Source of the DNA: Methanoregulaceae archaeon
GTDB lineage: Archaea; Halobacteriota; Methanomicrobia; Methanomicrobiales; Methanospirillaceae
Direction: 5' to 3'
Assembly: GCA_015660885.1 (NCBI GenBank)
Contig: JACTUB010000017.1
Coordinates: forward strand, 1 to 59,500
Length of the DNA stretch: 59,500 nucleotides
Positions 1-6,713 of this stretch are shown here, piece by piece (position 1 is the stretch's first letter; each line of letters starts with the position of its first letter). Position numbers and translations under genes: made by a program. The notes under the pieces were generated by a model. The model did not search any database, had not been told where the DNA came from, and saw only the letters and a list, made by a program, of their open reading frames with translations.

Positions 1-55
1 AGCCGGTGTATTTACTGATGGATCCACGCAGGTTATTCTGGATACCTACGTCTGA
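1..55 (+). CDS. Type IV pilin, C-terminal fragment (cut by window edge)
   Basis: Only the last 17 codons and the TGA stop (53-55) are present; the reading frame starts at base 2. The encoded tail GVFTDGSTQVILDTYV is almost the same as the tail of the next gene, GVFTDGSKQVILDTYV, and 48 of 54 bases match (2-55 against 491-544). This is therefore the 3' end of another member of the tandem pilin array, probably the closest paralogue of the gene that follows. The next start codon lies within about 10 bases of this stop, so the two are likely cotranscribed. The N-terminal pilin signal lies outside the window, so assignment rests on the tail alone. Confidence 0.8.
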   Translation, partial: AGVFTDGSTQVILDTYV

Positions 56-64
56 GTGCTCCGT

Positions 65-544
65 ATGGCATTTACAAGAAAGAATGATGAAGCAGTATCA
101 CCCGTTATCGGTGTGATCCTGATGGTCGCCATAACGGTGATCCTCGCAGCAGTTATCGCTGCATTCGTGTTCGGCATGTCCGGGAATATCAGCAAAACCA
201 AGATTGTTGCGGCAACTGTACAGCAGCCGGATGCTAATAATATTATCGTTACGTACAATGGTGGGCAAGACGCACAAAGTTTTAACTATGCAACGGTGGT
301 TGTAACCACCGCAGCTGGTAATGCCGCCAAATATACTGCTATTGCAGGAAACTACGGTAATGGAACGGCACTTAACGCACAAACTAATGCAGCAGCACCT
401 GGCATACTTGGTGGCGTAGTTGGAAATACCATTACGGCTGTACCGAACACTGCTGGTGATACATTCAGTGGTAAGGACCACGTTGTAGTATCCGGTGTAT
501 TTACCGACGGATCCAAGCAGGTAATTCTGGATACCTACGTCTAA
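65..544 (+). CDS. Archaeal type IV pilin (Pilin_N/DUF1628 family)
   Basis: A 159-residue secreted pilin subunit. It begins with a short charged stretch (MAFTRKNDE) followed by the archaeal pilin signature AVSPVIGVILMVAITVI and one long hydrophobic helix to about residue 36. In this family the leader is cut by a prepilin peptidase (PibD/EppA type) and the hydrophobic helix packs the filament core; the remaining residues form an Ala/Thr/Asn-rich beta domain on the surface. That composition is compatible with glycosylation. A GTG at 56 directly after the preceding stop is possible, but ATG 65 gives the family-typical N-terminus. It could equally be an adhesion pilin or a minor filament protein; the sequence does not tell which. 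Confidence 0.85.
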   Translation: MAFTRKNDEAVSPVIGVILMVAITVILAAVIAAFVFGMSGNISKTKIVAATVQQPDANNIIVTYNGGQDAQSFNYATVVVTTAAGNAAKYTAIAGNYGNGTALNAQTNAAAPGILGGVVGNTITAVPNTAGDTFSGKDHVVVSGVFTDGSKQVILDTYV

Positions 545-551
545 ATCCATA

Positions 552-559
552 TTTTTTTT
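552..559 (+). terminator. Poly-T terminator after pilin gene 2
   Basis: A run of eight T lies 8 bases after the stop of the pilin gene, followed by further T-rich sequence. Archaeal RNA polymerase terminates at such runs. The next pilin gene has its own TATA box, which fits transcription ending here. Confidence 0.5.
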
Positions 560-683
560 AGTTTTCCATTAGCATAACTATTAAAAATGTGCTTATCTTT
601 TATTGATTTTGCCTTTATCTTTAAAATTTCTCATTAAAATCACAATTAAACTTTATTTAAAAAGTTAAAAAAAAGGAAAATTC

Positions 684-694
684 TATATATAAAT
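684..694 (+). promoter_or_regulatory. TATA box of third pilin gene
   Basis: The sequence TATATATAAAT follows an A-rich stretch with GGAAAA just upstream, which could serve as BRE. It lies about 50 bp before the ATG at 743, giving a short leader of roughly 25 bases. The 545-742 gap is very AT-rich and holds no gene. Confidence 0.5.
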
Positions 695-742
695 AAAAAA
701 TATATTGAATTACAGTCACATATTTGTCGCGGCAGAATACAA

Positions 743-1189
743 ATGTTTCAAAACTATGGTATTTGGAATAATGAAGATGCGGTATCTCACGTTATCGGTA
801 CAATTTTATTGGTTTTTATTACGGTGATTATTGCCGCAGTCATCGCTCAGTATGTATTCGGCGTGCCTCAAAATATAGTGAAAACCAAGGTAGTTGCTGT
901 GACCGCTCAACTGGAAAATTCGGGAGAGATTCTACTTATATACCAGGGCGGGCAGGATGATCAATCGCTGTCATCGATAAAGATCACCGCACCCGATGGA
1001 ACCGTTTGGCATCCTGTAGATTCCGCAGGGACACTCACAGATTCTGGGTCCACGTATGCAAAACCCGGTATTGGTGCGGTCATGAAACTGAGTCCGTGCA
1101 CGTGCTGGCCTGCCAGTCAAAAGCACGTCCAGGTTGTTGGGACATTTACCGATGGAGCAGATCAAGTTATATTGGATACTTTCCTCTAA
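743..1189 (+). CDS. Archaeal type IV pilin (Pilin_N/DUF1628 family), SHVIG variant
   Basis: A 148-residue pilin paralogue. The N-terminus has a short charged leader, then DAVSHVIGTILLVFITVII and a hydrophobic helix to about residue 40 (YVFGVPQN). The conserved proline of the family motif SPVIG is replaced by histidine here. The C-terminal half contains the internal motif TYAKPGIGAVMKLSP and ends VGTFTDGADQVILDTFL, both shared with the next gene. Two cysteines (CTCW) near residue 123 are not seen in the other complete copies and could form a disulfide. It has its own TATA box and T-run, so it may be expressed separately from its neighbours. Confidence 0.85.
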   Translation: MFQNYGIWNNEDAVSHVIGTILLVFITVIIAAVIAQYVFGVPQNIVKTKVVAVTAQLENSGEILLIYQGGQDDQSLSSIKITAPDGTVWHPVDSAGTLTDSGSTYAKPGIGAVMKLSPCTCWPASQKHVQVVGTFTDGADQVILDTFL

Positions 1190-1252
1190 TTTTACAATTT
1201 TTTCAACCAACAAAATTTAGCAATAAAATTCAATGTAGCGGAGTTGAATCCA

Positions 1253-1266
1253 TTTTTTTATTTTTT
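1253..1266 (+). terminator. T-rich terminator after third pilin gene
   Basis: Seven T, an A, then six T, located about 65 bases after the pilin stop. Typical composition for an archaeal intrinsic terminator. Confidence 0.45.
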
Positions 1267-1317
1267 GATTCAGATTTTATTTCATGTCACGAAAATCGAT
1301 TTATTAAAAAAAGAAAT

Positions 1318-1329
1318 ATTAATATATAA
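1318..1329 (+). promoter_or_regulatory. TATA box of fourth pilin gene
   Basis: ATTAATATATAA follows an A-rich AAAAAAAGAAAT stretch and precedes the ATG at 1396 by about 65 bases. Together with the T-run upstream it indicates an independent transcription unit. Confidence 0.45.
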
Positions 1330-1395
1330 GCACGAAACAATACCAGCATATAGTGTCAGACCCTGCATGGATAGTGGGAAGGGTGCTCGAAGAAT

Positions 1396-1842
1396 ATGGA
1401 ATTAAATGAAAATGAAGGAGCAGTTTCTCCGGTCATCGGGACGATCCTCATGGTCGCCATTACCGTTATTATCGCAGCAGTCATCGGGGCGTTTGTGTTC
1501 GGCGTTCCGACAAACCTCCAGAAAATCAAATTCATGGAATCATCGATCCAGGTAGATAACAACGGTGGAACTGTGTTATTATCCTATCATGGTGGACCGG
1601 ATGACATTTCCCTCACCACGATTCATATCACTGCCCCGAATGGAACCATCTGGTATACAAGCAGTCCGGATGGTGCACTGACTATCAACACGGCACCTTC
1701 ACCAGCTCCCGCCAAACCTAATCTTGGCGCAGTGATGAAATTAAGCCCGGCTCCCGACTGGCCAGCTGGCAGAAAGCGTGTGTTTGCCGTTGGAACATTT
1801 AATGATGGGGTGAGTCAGATTTTATTAGATACTTATCTGTAA
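1396..1842 (+). CDS. Archaeal type IV pilin (Pilin_N/DUF1628 family)
   Basis: A 148-residue pilin subunit. Leader MELNENEG is followed by AVSPVIGTILMVAITVIIAA and a hydrophobic helix ending near residue 37 (FVFGVPTN). The exposed domain contains the shared motifs YHGGPDD, ITAPNGT, PNLGAVMKLSP and the tail VGTFNDGVSQILLDTYL. It is the nearest relative of the preceding gene in this window by length and internal motifs. The leader here is acidic rather than basic, unusual for pilin signals, which normally carry Lys/Arg before the hydrophobic helix. Processing by a prepilin peptidase is inferred from the family. Confidence 0.85.
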   Translation: MELNENEGAVSPVIGTILMVAITVIIAAVIGAFVFGVPTNLQKIKFMESSIQVDNNGGTVLLSYHGGPDDISLTTIHITAPNGTIWYTSSPDGALTINTAPSPAPAKPNLGAVMKLSPAPDWPAGRKRVFAVGTFNDGVSQILLDTYL

Positions 1843-1925
1843 TTTCACTATTTCCAAAATAACTTTCGAAGAGAATTTATCGTAAAGGATCATGACCGGA
1901 ATAGTTTTCATGAGGGTGTTCACCA

Positions 1926-2348
1926 ATGGCAAAAAAGAAAAATGACGAGGCATTATCGCCGGTTATCGGGACGATCCTCATGGTCATGACTTCCGTGATG
2001 CTGGGAGGAATCATTGGTATATATGCGTTCGGGATGTCAGAGAATGTTCGTAATATACGGATGGTATCAACAAGTGTCGTCCAGTCGGGCTCTGATATCC
2101 TGATCACCTATCAGGGCGGTCAGGCACAACCTGACCTCTCTTCAATGGCTATCATTGCACCCAATACTACCACCTTTATTGCCGTGGATTCGAGAGGTGC
2201 CTTAGCAACAACCGGCACACCCGTTCACCCGGACGTCGGCTCCGTCATGGTATTATCCGGTGCTGGTACCAGTGGCCAGGATCACGTGGTGGTCTTAGGC
2301 TATTTCAACGATGGCAGCAGTCAGGTAATTTCAGATACGTACGTCTGA
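1926..2348 (+). CDS. Archaeal type IV pilin (Pilin_N/DUF1628 family)
   Basis: A 140-residue pilin, last of the array. Leader MAKKKNDEA is strongly basic, followed by LSPVIGTILMVMTSVMLGG and a hydrophobic helix to about residue 38. The surface domain keeps the array motifs YQGGQAQPDL, IIAPNTT and PDVGSVMVLSG, ending GYFNDGSSQVISDTYV. It is shorter than its paralogues and its hydrophobic helix is richer in Met and Gly, so it may be a minor or capping subunit; this is inference only. A plausible weak TATA-like element (GAATTTATC) lies about 50 bases upstream. Confidence 0.84.
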   Translation: MAKKKNDEALSPVIGTILMVMTSVMLGGIIGIYAFGMSENVRNIRMVSTSVVQSGSDILITYQGGQAQPDLSSMAIIAPNTTTFIAVDSRGALATTGTPVHPDVGSVMVLSGAGTSGQDHVVVLGYFNDGSSQVISDTYV

Positions 2349-2357
2349 ACCCATTCC

Positions 2358-2366
2358 TTTTTTTTT
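2358..2366 (+). terminator. Poly-T terminator closing the pilin array
   Basis: Nine consecutive T begin 10 bases after the stop of the last pilin gene and are followed by AATTTTC. It separates the pilin array from the antiporter operon. Confidence 0.5.
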
Positions 2367-2495
2367 AATTTTCACGAGTTCCTTTACAGGGTTTGAACAT
2401 ATTAAGGCAGTCACGGCTGAGTCTTGTTTTACCTAGAATTCATAACGGAAATCAGACTTGTCAGGAGAATAGTGAAGCGGTGAAGAAGAGAACTT

Positions 2496-2504
2496 TTTAT
2501 AAAA
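2496..2504 (+). promoter_or_regulatory. TATA box of the antiporter operon
   Basis: TTTTATAAA preceded by GAGAAC lies about 45 bp before the ATG at 2548. A GGAGGGG stretch at about 2515-2521 is too far from that ATG (26 bases) to act as its ribosome binding site in the usual way. Confidence 0.5.
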
Positions 2505-2547
2505 GTGTGCCAGCGGAGGGGTAATATATTTTAGGATCATTTCTCTA

Positions 2548-3042
2548 ATGTCAGCTATGTCTCTTCGCTCGCTCACTCTCCCCGGGGTTGGAACAAAATA
2601 TGAATTTGAGACCGATAAAGGTGATACGGTGGCAATTTTTTTCACGAAAACCGGCACCATCCAGATGTATACCCTCCAGAAAGGCTGCACTACCCCCAGT
2701 GCCGCAGAGATGACTCCCGTCGAAGCGCGGCGGCTGGGAAATATCCTTACCGGAGCAATCATTGAGGCAGACCAGGAGAGTGTTGAAATAGCCTTCTCGG
2801 CCCTTGCCGATCTCCGGGTGACGATTCACTCCTTCCTTATCCCCAAAACCATCACCGGAAGATCGATAGAAGACCTTCAGATCAGGGCAAAGACCGGTGC
2901 AACGGTGATTGCAGTCTGCCGCCACGACCGGAATATCGTAAACCCGCCCCCCTCATTCGTCTTCGAAACCGGAGACGCAGCACTGGTTATCGGGGAGAGC
3001 GACCAGATCAAAATGTTTGAGCGGGAAATAATGGTGGATTGA
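2548..3042 (+). CDS. Cation/proton antiporter regulatory subunit with RCK_C (TrkA-C) domain
   Basis: A 164-residue cytoplasmic protein resembling KhtT, the regulatory partner of KhtU-type K+/H+ antiporters. The N-terminal part (about 1-70) carries LPGVGTKYEFETDKGD, typical of KhtT-like proteins. The C-terminal half (about 85-164) matches the RCK_C/TrkA-C ligand-binding domain with GRSIEDLQIRAKTGATVIAV and GDAALVIGESDQI. The stop overlaps the start of the antiporter gene by one base (TGATG), so the two are translationally coupled. No unfavourable residues were noticed. Regulation by a nucleotide or pH is known for the family but cannot be read here. Confidence 0.85.
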   Translation: MSAMSLRSLTLPGVGTKYEFETDKGDTVAIFFTKTGTIQMYTLQKGCTTPSAAEMTPVEARRLGNILTGAIIEADQESVEIAFSALADLRVTIHSFLIPKTITGRSIEDLQIRAKTGATVIAVCRHDRNIVNPPPSFVFETGDAALVIGESDQIKMFEREIMVD

Positions 3043-4184
3043 TGGAAGGGATTGTCCTTGCGCTCTTCCTCTGCCTGATCCTGGCGCTCATTTCAAAATA
3101 CCTTTCGGTTCCTGCCATCCCTTTTTATATACTTGCCGGGGTTTTACTGGGAAAAGCCGGGCTCGGGCTGGTAGCATCAGACGAGATCAGCCACTTCTTT
3201 TCAGAGATGGGATTGATCTTTTTACTGTTCTTCATGGGTCTTGGGCTGAAAACCGAGCGGATCGCGGCGAACCGCGCTGCAGTCCTTACCAGTGGGATCA
3301 TCGATCTGAATGTCAACATGATTATCGGCTTCATTGCGGCCTACATGCTCGGATTCTCAATCAGTGAGTCGCTGATCGTTGCTTCTGCATTCTACATTTC
3401 AAGCACGGCGATGGCTCTCACTTCGCTCATCGAGAACCGGAAGCTGATGCTCCGCGAAGCCGAGACGGTCATCTGGCTCATGGTCTTTGAAGATCTGATC
3501 CTGATCATCTTTTTAGCCCTCATTTCTGCCGGTAACCAGAACCTGATCGTCTTCCTGTTGAAGATTCTCGGGGTTCTTGCAGTTCTCTATGCGTTTGCCC
3601 ATTATGGCAAAGAATTTCTCATCTCGATTCTTGACCGTGATGATGAGCTTCCTATTCTCTTCACGTTTGCTGCCGTACTCACCACTGCATCGTTCTCGAT
3701 ATACCTGGGTATACCCGAAACCATGATGGTGATTGCACTGGGCGTTGCATTCGCCACTACGGACCCGGATGCCTTTGAGCAGCATGCACGCCCCTTTAAA
3801 GATGTTTTCCTGGTTGTTTTCTTCGTTTTCTTCGGTGTGACGATTGATTTTTCCGGGGGCGTGAACTGGTATATGATCACGGTTATCTGCCTCCTTGCCA
3901 TCGTCAGCAAGTTAATTTCAGGTGTTCTCACCGGATTATTTATTCATGGTTCAGCCCTATCCGGTCTTGAAATCTGGGGGAATACCATCGCGAGGGGAGA
4001 ATTTTCCATCGCTATCGCCGTTCTTTATGGTTCGCCTCTGGTGGGAACAACAATCGCGGCGATGGTTATCGTAACATCGATTATCGGGTCATTTATTGCA
4101 AAATACAGTACCGCTCTCCGAAAAGGGATCCTCAGTCTGGGGAGGAAAAAATCCCCCCCGCACCGGGTGCATTTGGGTCGCTGA
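3042..4184 (+). CDS. Cation:proton antiporter, CPA2/KhtU-like membrane subunit
   Basis: A 380-residue integral membrane protein with about 11-12 hydrophobic segments, matching the Na+/H+ exchanger fold (PF00999) without an attached C-terminal TrkA-N domain. Recognisable features are ALISKYLSVPAIPFYILAGV at the start, GLIFLLFFMGLGLKTERI in TM3-4, ALTSLIENRKL and VFEDLILIIFLA, and a late GNTIARGEFSIAIAVL segment typical of the KefB/KhtU branch. Start chosen at ATG 3042, which overlaps the stop of the regulatory gene; TTG at 3039 is possible. The two form a K+(or Na+)/H+ efflux system, ion specificity unknown. Confidence 0.87.
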   Translation: MEGIVLALFLCLILALISKYLSVPAIPFYILAGVLLGKAGLGLVASDEISHFFSEMGLIFLLFFMGLGLKTERIAANRAAVLTSGIIDLNVNMIIGFIAAYMLGFSISESLIVASAFYISSTAMALTSLIENRKLMLREAETVIWLMVFEDLILIIFLALISAGNQNLIVFLLKILGVLAVLYAFAHYGKEFLISILDRDDELPILFTFAAVLTTASFSIYLGIPETMMVIALGVAFATTDPDAFEQHARPFKDVFLVVFFVFFGVTIDFSGGVNWYMITVICLLAIVSKLISGVLTGLFIHGSALSGLEIWGNTIARGEFSIAIAVLYGSPLVGTTIAAMVIVTSIIGSFIAKYSTALRKGILSLGRKKSPPHRVHLGR

Positions 4185-4187
4185 CGC

Positions 4188-4841
4188 TTATTCGATTAGC
4201 ACAAGCCCGACCGAGTGAACATCGGCATGTATAATCTTTCCGTATTCCCTGTCTTTGCACGGTATTGTTTCAAGAATCCAGCCGGCATTTTTTGCGGTCG
4301 CAAATACATCCATACCTGCTGCCTCCATGCTCGGACGTACCAAATCCATATGCCGGCACTTCCGGCGCATGCTCTCGTCAACAACCCCCGTGGCTTCCTC
4401 AGCAACGCAGTGCTGGTGTTCGCAATAGAGACAGGGATACCCGCCAAACCCGAATGCTTTGTAAAAGCCGTCATAGAACGCGGTCTTTTCGAGCATGTGT
4501 ACCGTTCCATTCACCCAGAGGATCAGGTCCCTGAACCAGTCATGGAAGTCATCCGGGATGTCATCAGGCCCAAACGACCCCTTGCCGGGCACCCCGTCGA
4601 ACCGGAGCAGCAACCCGGTTGAGTACTCGCCAACCATCCTGCGTGTTTCATCCGGTGCCGGGGCGTAGGGGGGGCAGCCGAAATGTTTGCCATACCCTTT
4701 GCATCCGTACCGGCATTTGAAACGGACCCATTGCGATATAACGATTTTTTCCGGTGTCAAGACCCTGGCTTTCACACCCCGTTCACGGGCAATATCGGTG
4801 AGTTTTTCAATTTCTGCTGAAATCTCCCTGACCATACTCAT
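4188..4841 (-). CDS. DUF2284 cysteine-rich predicted metal-binding protein
   Basis: A 217-residue soluble protein. The signature is a cysteine-rich segment near residues 38-58, FKCRYGCKGYGKHFGCPPYA, and a second cluster at about 135-145 (CLYCEHQHC) plus RRKCRHMDL. This pattern belongs to DUF2284, a family common in anaerobes and predicted to bind an Fe-S cluster or zinc; its reaction is unknown to me. An AGGTG ribosome site precedes the ATG at 4841. It converges with the antiporter gene and stands alone. The 250 bases between it and the next gene hold nothing I recognise. Confidence 0.8.
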   Translation of the reverse strand: MSMVREISAEIEKLTDIARERGVKARVLTPEKIVISQWVRFKCRYGCKGYGKHFGCPPYAPAPDETRRMVGEYSTGLLLRFDGVPGKGSFGPDDIPDDFHDWFRDLILWVNGTVHMLEKTAFYDGFYKAFGFGGYPCLYCEHQHCVAEEATGVVDESMRRKCRHMDLVRPSMEAAGMDVFATAKNAGWILETIPCKDREYGKIIHADVHSVGLVLIE

Positions 4842-5091
4842 ACACCTGTATGGAGTGGATGAGAATAGAAATCAATAAAGTTTGTGGACAGATTCCTTTT
4901 TCCTGAACCTGCATCCAATAACATTACTGAGCTACCGGTGCACGATTACCAGGAAAAACCCAGGGGATAGATAATACGGATAATCTGCAGAAAACCACGC
5001 GGGTACCTTGGTTTACGGATACAGGATCCCGTGGGTAGTACGGTGATCTGCATATTTTCTGATATGAATACACGTTCAGGACAGGTAACGG

Positions 5092-5544
5092 TCAGTTCTC
5101 TTCGCGACAGGTATCTTTTTTTCCCCGCACATCAATGATCCGCTGCACAACGAAACGCGAACTGCAGAGATCCCCGTCTTCGTACCTCCCGATACGGACG
5201 ATCGCCGCTGTCAGCCCGCGTTCTGAGAGCTGCTGATGCAGCTTTGTTTCATCGAAGTGCTGGTTGAACCCGATGGTAATAATGGCAGGCCGGATCTCCT
5301 GAATCGGGAGGAACATATCAGTTTTATCCCCGAGAATCGCATGCGTGACAGGTTTAAGAGCGGCAACCATCTGGAGGCGGTGCTCTTCCGGGATGATCGG
5401 ACGGGGTTTGTGTCTGACATTTGCGTCGCGTGCAACGATTACCCAAAGTTCGTCACCCAGCTTTTTTGATTCCTCAAGATAGTAGAGATGCCCCGGGTGA
5501 AGGATGTCAAAGGTGCCGGTGGCAACGACACGCCGGCCAGTCAC
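5092..5544 (-). CDS. ribL: Archaeal FAD synthase (RibL-type cytidylyltransferase fold)
   Basis: A 150-residue nucleotidyltransferase. The N-terminal motif GTFDILHPGHLYYLEE holds the HxGH nucleotide-binding histidines and the C-terminal part carries DGDLCSSRFVVQRI, the ISSR/SSR motif equivalent. Length and motifs match archaeal RibL, which joins FMN with a nucleotide triphosphate to give FAD in the cytoplasm. It starts with GTG at 5544 inside the stop of the upstream JAMM gene (GTGA overlap), so translation is coupled. Other cytidylyltransferases of this fold are possible, but the archaeal size and the motif HKPRPIIPEEHR favour RibL. Confidence 0.82.
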   Translation of the reverse strand: MTGRRVVATGTFDILHPGHLYYLEESKKLGDELWVIVARDANVRHKPRPIIPEEHRLQMVAALKPVTHAILGDKTDMFLPIQEIRPAIITIGFNQHFDETKLHQQLSERGLTAAIVRIGRYEDGDLCSSRFVVQRIIDVRGKKDTCREEN

Positions 5545-5912
5545 GCGATCACCTCCATATCGTGAGGATTACCATCTGCAGTAAAGCACTTCCAGTCAGA
5601 CTCGCGGTACGGATAGCCGATGATGAGGTGATACCGCCCGCTCCGTGGAAAAAATTTTACATCCGCATTCGAAGGGCGGATTACACCATTCGGATGACTA
5701 TGAGCGCTCCCGGCAAGATGGGTATCAAGTGGCATCATATCAAAGAGGAGTGATGCCGAATCTCCTCCTGTTATCGTTCCGGGGAGCATATCCAGTTCCT
5801 CAATGATGCCATCCCGTTCGCGGAGCAGCGCGACAAACTCATTAGGATGGCTGTTGCGCCCCAGCTCAAGGAGTAGTATGAGGAGTTCCTGCCTGATCCC
5901 ACGAATATTCAT
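5541..5912 (-). CDS. JAMM/MPN+ family metallopeptidase-like protein
   Basis: A 123-residue protein of the Mov34/MPN/PAD-1 (JAB1) family. A complete JAMM zinc site is visible: Glu25, then HSHPNGVIRPSNAD with His71, His73, Ser81 and Asp84. Archaeal relatives cleave isopeptide or small-modifier (SAMP) linkages or process ThiS/MoaD-like proteins; the substrate here is unknown. ATG 5912 is preferred over GTG 5933 because a GGGGG ribosome site lies just before it. It overlaps ribL by 4 bases; the pairing of a JAMM protein with a flavin enzyme gene gives no obvious functional clue. Confidence 0.82.
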   Translation of the reverse strand: MNIRGIRQELLILLLELGRNSHPNEFVALLRERDGIIEELDMLPGTITGGDSASLLFDMMPLDTHLAGSAHSHPNGVIRPSNADVKFFPRSGRYHLIIGYPYRESDWKCFTADGNPHDMEVIA

Positions 5913-5975
5913 AATGTAACCCCCAACAAGCACCTCAGCGATGTACCGATCCTTTTGTCGTATTCCTAAAAAAAC

Positions 5976-6346
5976 TCACGCAATACAAAAAATGGCATGA
6001 CCGGGCACGGTATTTTTAATTTTTTCCACCTTAAACCAGACCATCTTCCCGGGCCTGGTAACCTTTGCTGTCCAGGGTGATCATATCGCCATCGGGCACA
6101 TCGAACGTCCCAATGCCGGAAGAATCCGCCATGCTTTTTTTCCGGCACCGGTTGGATACCATCAAACGCCTCCTGCATCAGGCATCGATGGCAAGATACC
6201 TGATGGAGTGTTTCACGGTCATACCGACTGCTGGTAATCGTGGTCAGCTGCCCTGTACTGCAAAGCCGCAAAAGGCGATCACTATGGCAAGCAGGATGCC
6301 AGGAAAAAAATCCGGTTATCCCCGTTCTTCTCCAGGATTATGGGAA
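5976..6346 (-). pseudogene. Remnant of a small secreted or membrane protein gene, several frameshifts/stops
   Basis: No intact ORF spans this 416-base gap, but protein-like stretches appear in successive minus frames: a hydrophobic signal-like segment GILLAIVIAFCGFAVQGS (near 6300-6247), then MTVKHSIRYLAIDA, then GIGTFDVPDGDMITLDSKGY, and after one further shift WFKVEKIKNTVPGHAIFCIA with a stop at 5976-5978. In-frame TGA codons and a shift near a T-run (ATTTTTTTCC on the minus strand) break it. The pattern suggests one small exported protein that has decayed, or clustered sequencing errors. I do not recognise the family. It lies between the parvulin gene and the JAMM gene in the same direction. 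Confidence 0.4.
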
Positions 6347-6349
6347 CAA

Positions 6350-6631
6350 CTATTTCCTGCCGGTCACTTTTATGATGTGGTAGCCAAACTGAGTTTTGAC
6401 GGGACCGATCACTTTCCCGGCCTCGTTTTCAAATGCAGCTTTCTCAAACTCAGGTACCATCTGTCCTTTGCCGAACCAGCCGAGGTCTCCCCCGTTCTTC
6501 CGTGAGGGGCAGGACGAGAAACGCTTTGCTACGGCCGTGAAGTCTTCACCATCATTAATCCTTTTGAGTATTTTGTTTGCCTCATCCTCCGTCTTGACGA
6601 GGATATGGGATGCACGTACCTGGGTAACCAT
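6350..6631 (-). CDS. Parvulin-type peptidyl-prolyl cis-trans isomerase
   Basis: A 93-residue single-domain rotamase of the PpiC family, cytoplasmic because there is no signal peptide. Diagnostic motifs are VRASHILVKTEDEA at the start, GGDLGWFGKGQMVPEFE in the middle and TQFGYHIIKVTGRK at the end, with the conserved histidines of the parvulin site (His9 and His85). It catalyses cis-trans isomerisation of peptidyl-proline bonds and helps folding. The ATG at 6631 was chosen because the alignment to parvulins begins there; longer readings upstream lack similarity. The gene stands just downstream of the DHPS-like gene, which points the same way. Confidence 0.9.
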   Translation of the reverse strand: MVTQVRASHILVKTEDEANKILKRINDGEDFTAVAKRFSSCPSRKNGGDLGWFGKGQMVPEFEKAAFENEAGKVIGPVKTQFGYHIIKVTGRK

Positions 6632-6713
6632 ACATAAAGTAAGGGAGGGATGGAATAAAAGAGTTGATGAAGGGGCTGGCAGCAGATATCCGTCCCATCT
6701 CGTATGATCCTTT

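Noticed and set aside
98..550. Minus-strand 150-codon ORF rich in Cys and Ser
   Set aside because: Antisense of the second pilin gene; the pilin signature is clear on the plus strand.
6065..6505. Plus-strand 146-codon ORF
   Set aside because: Covers the pseudogene and the antisense of the PPIase; no motif.
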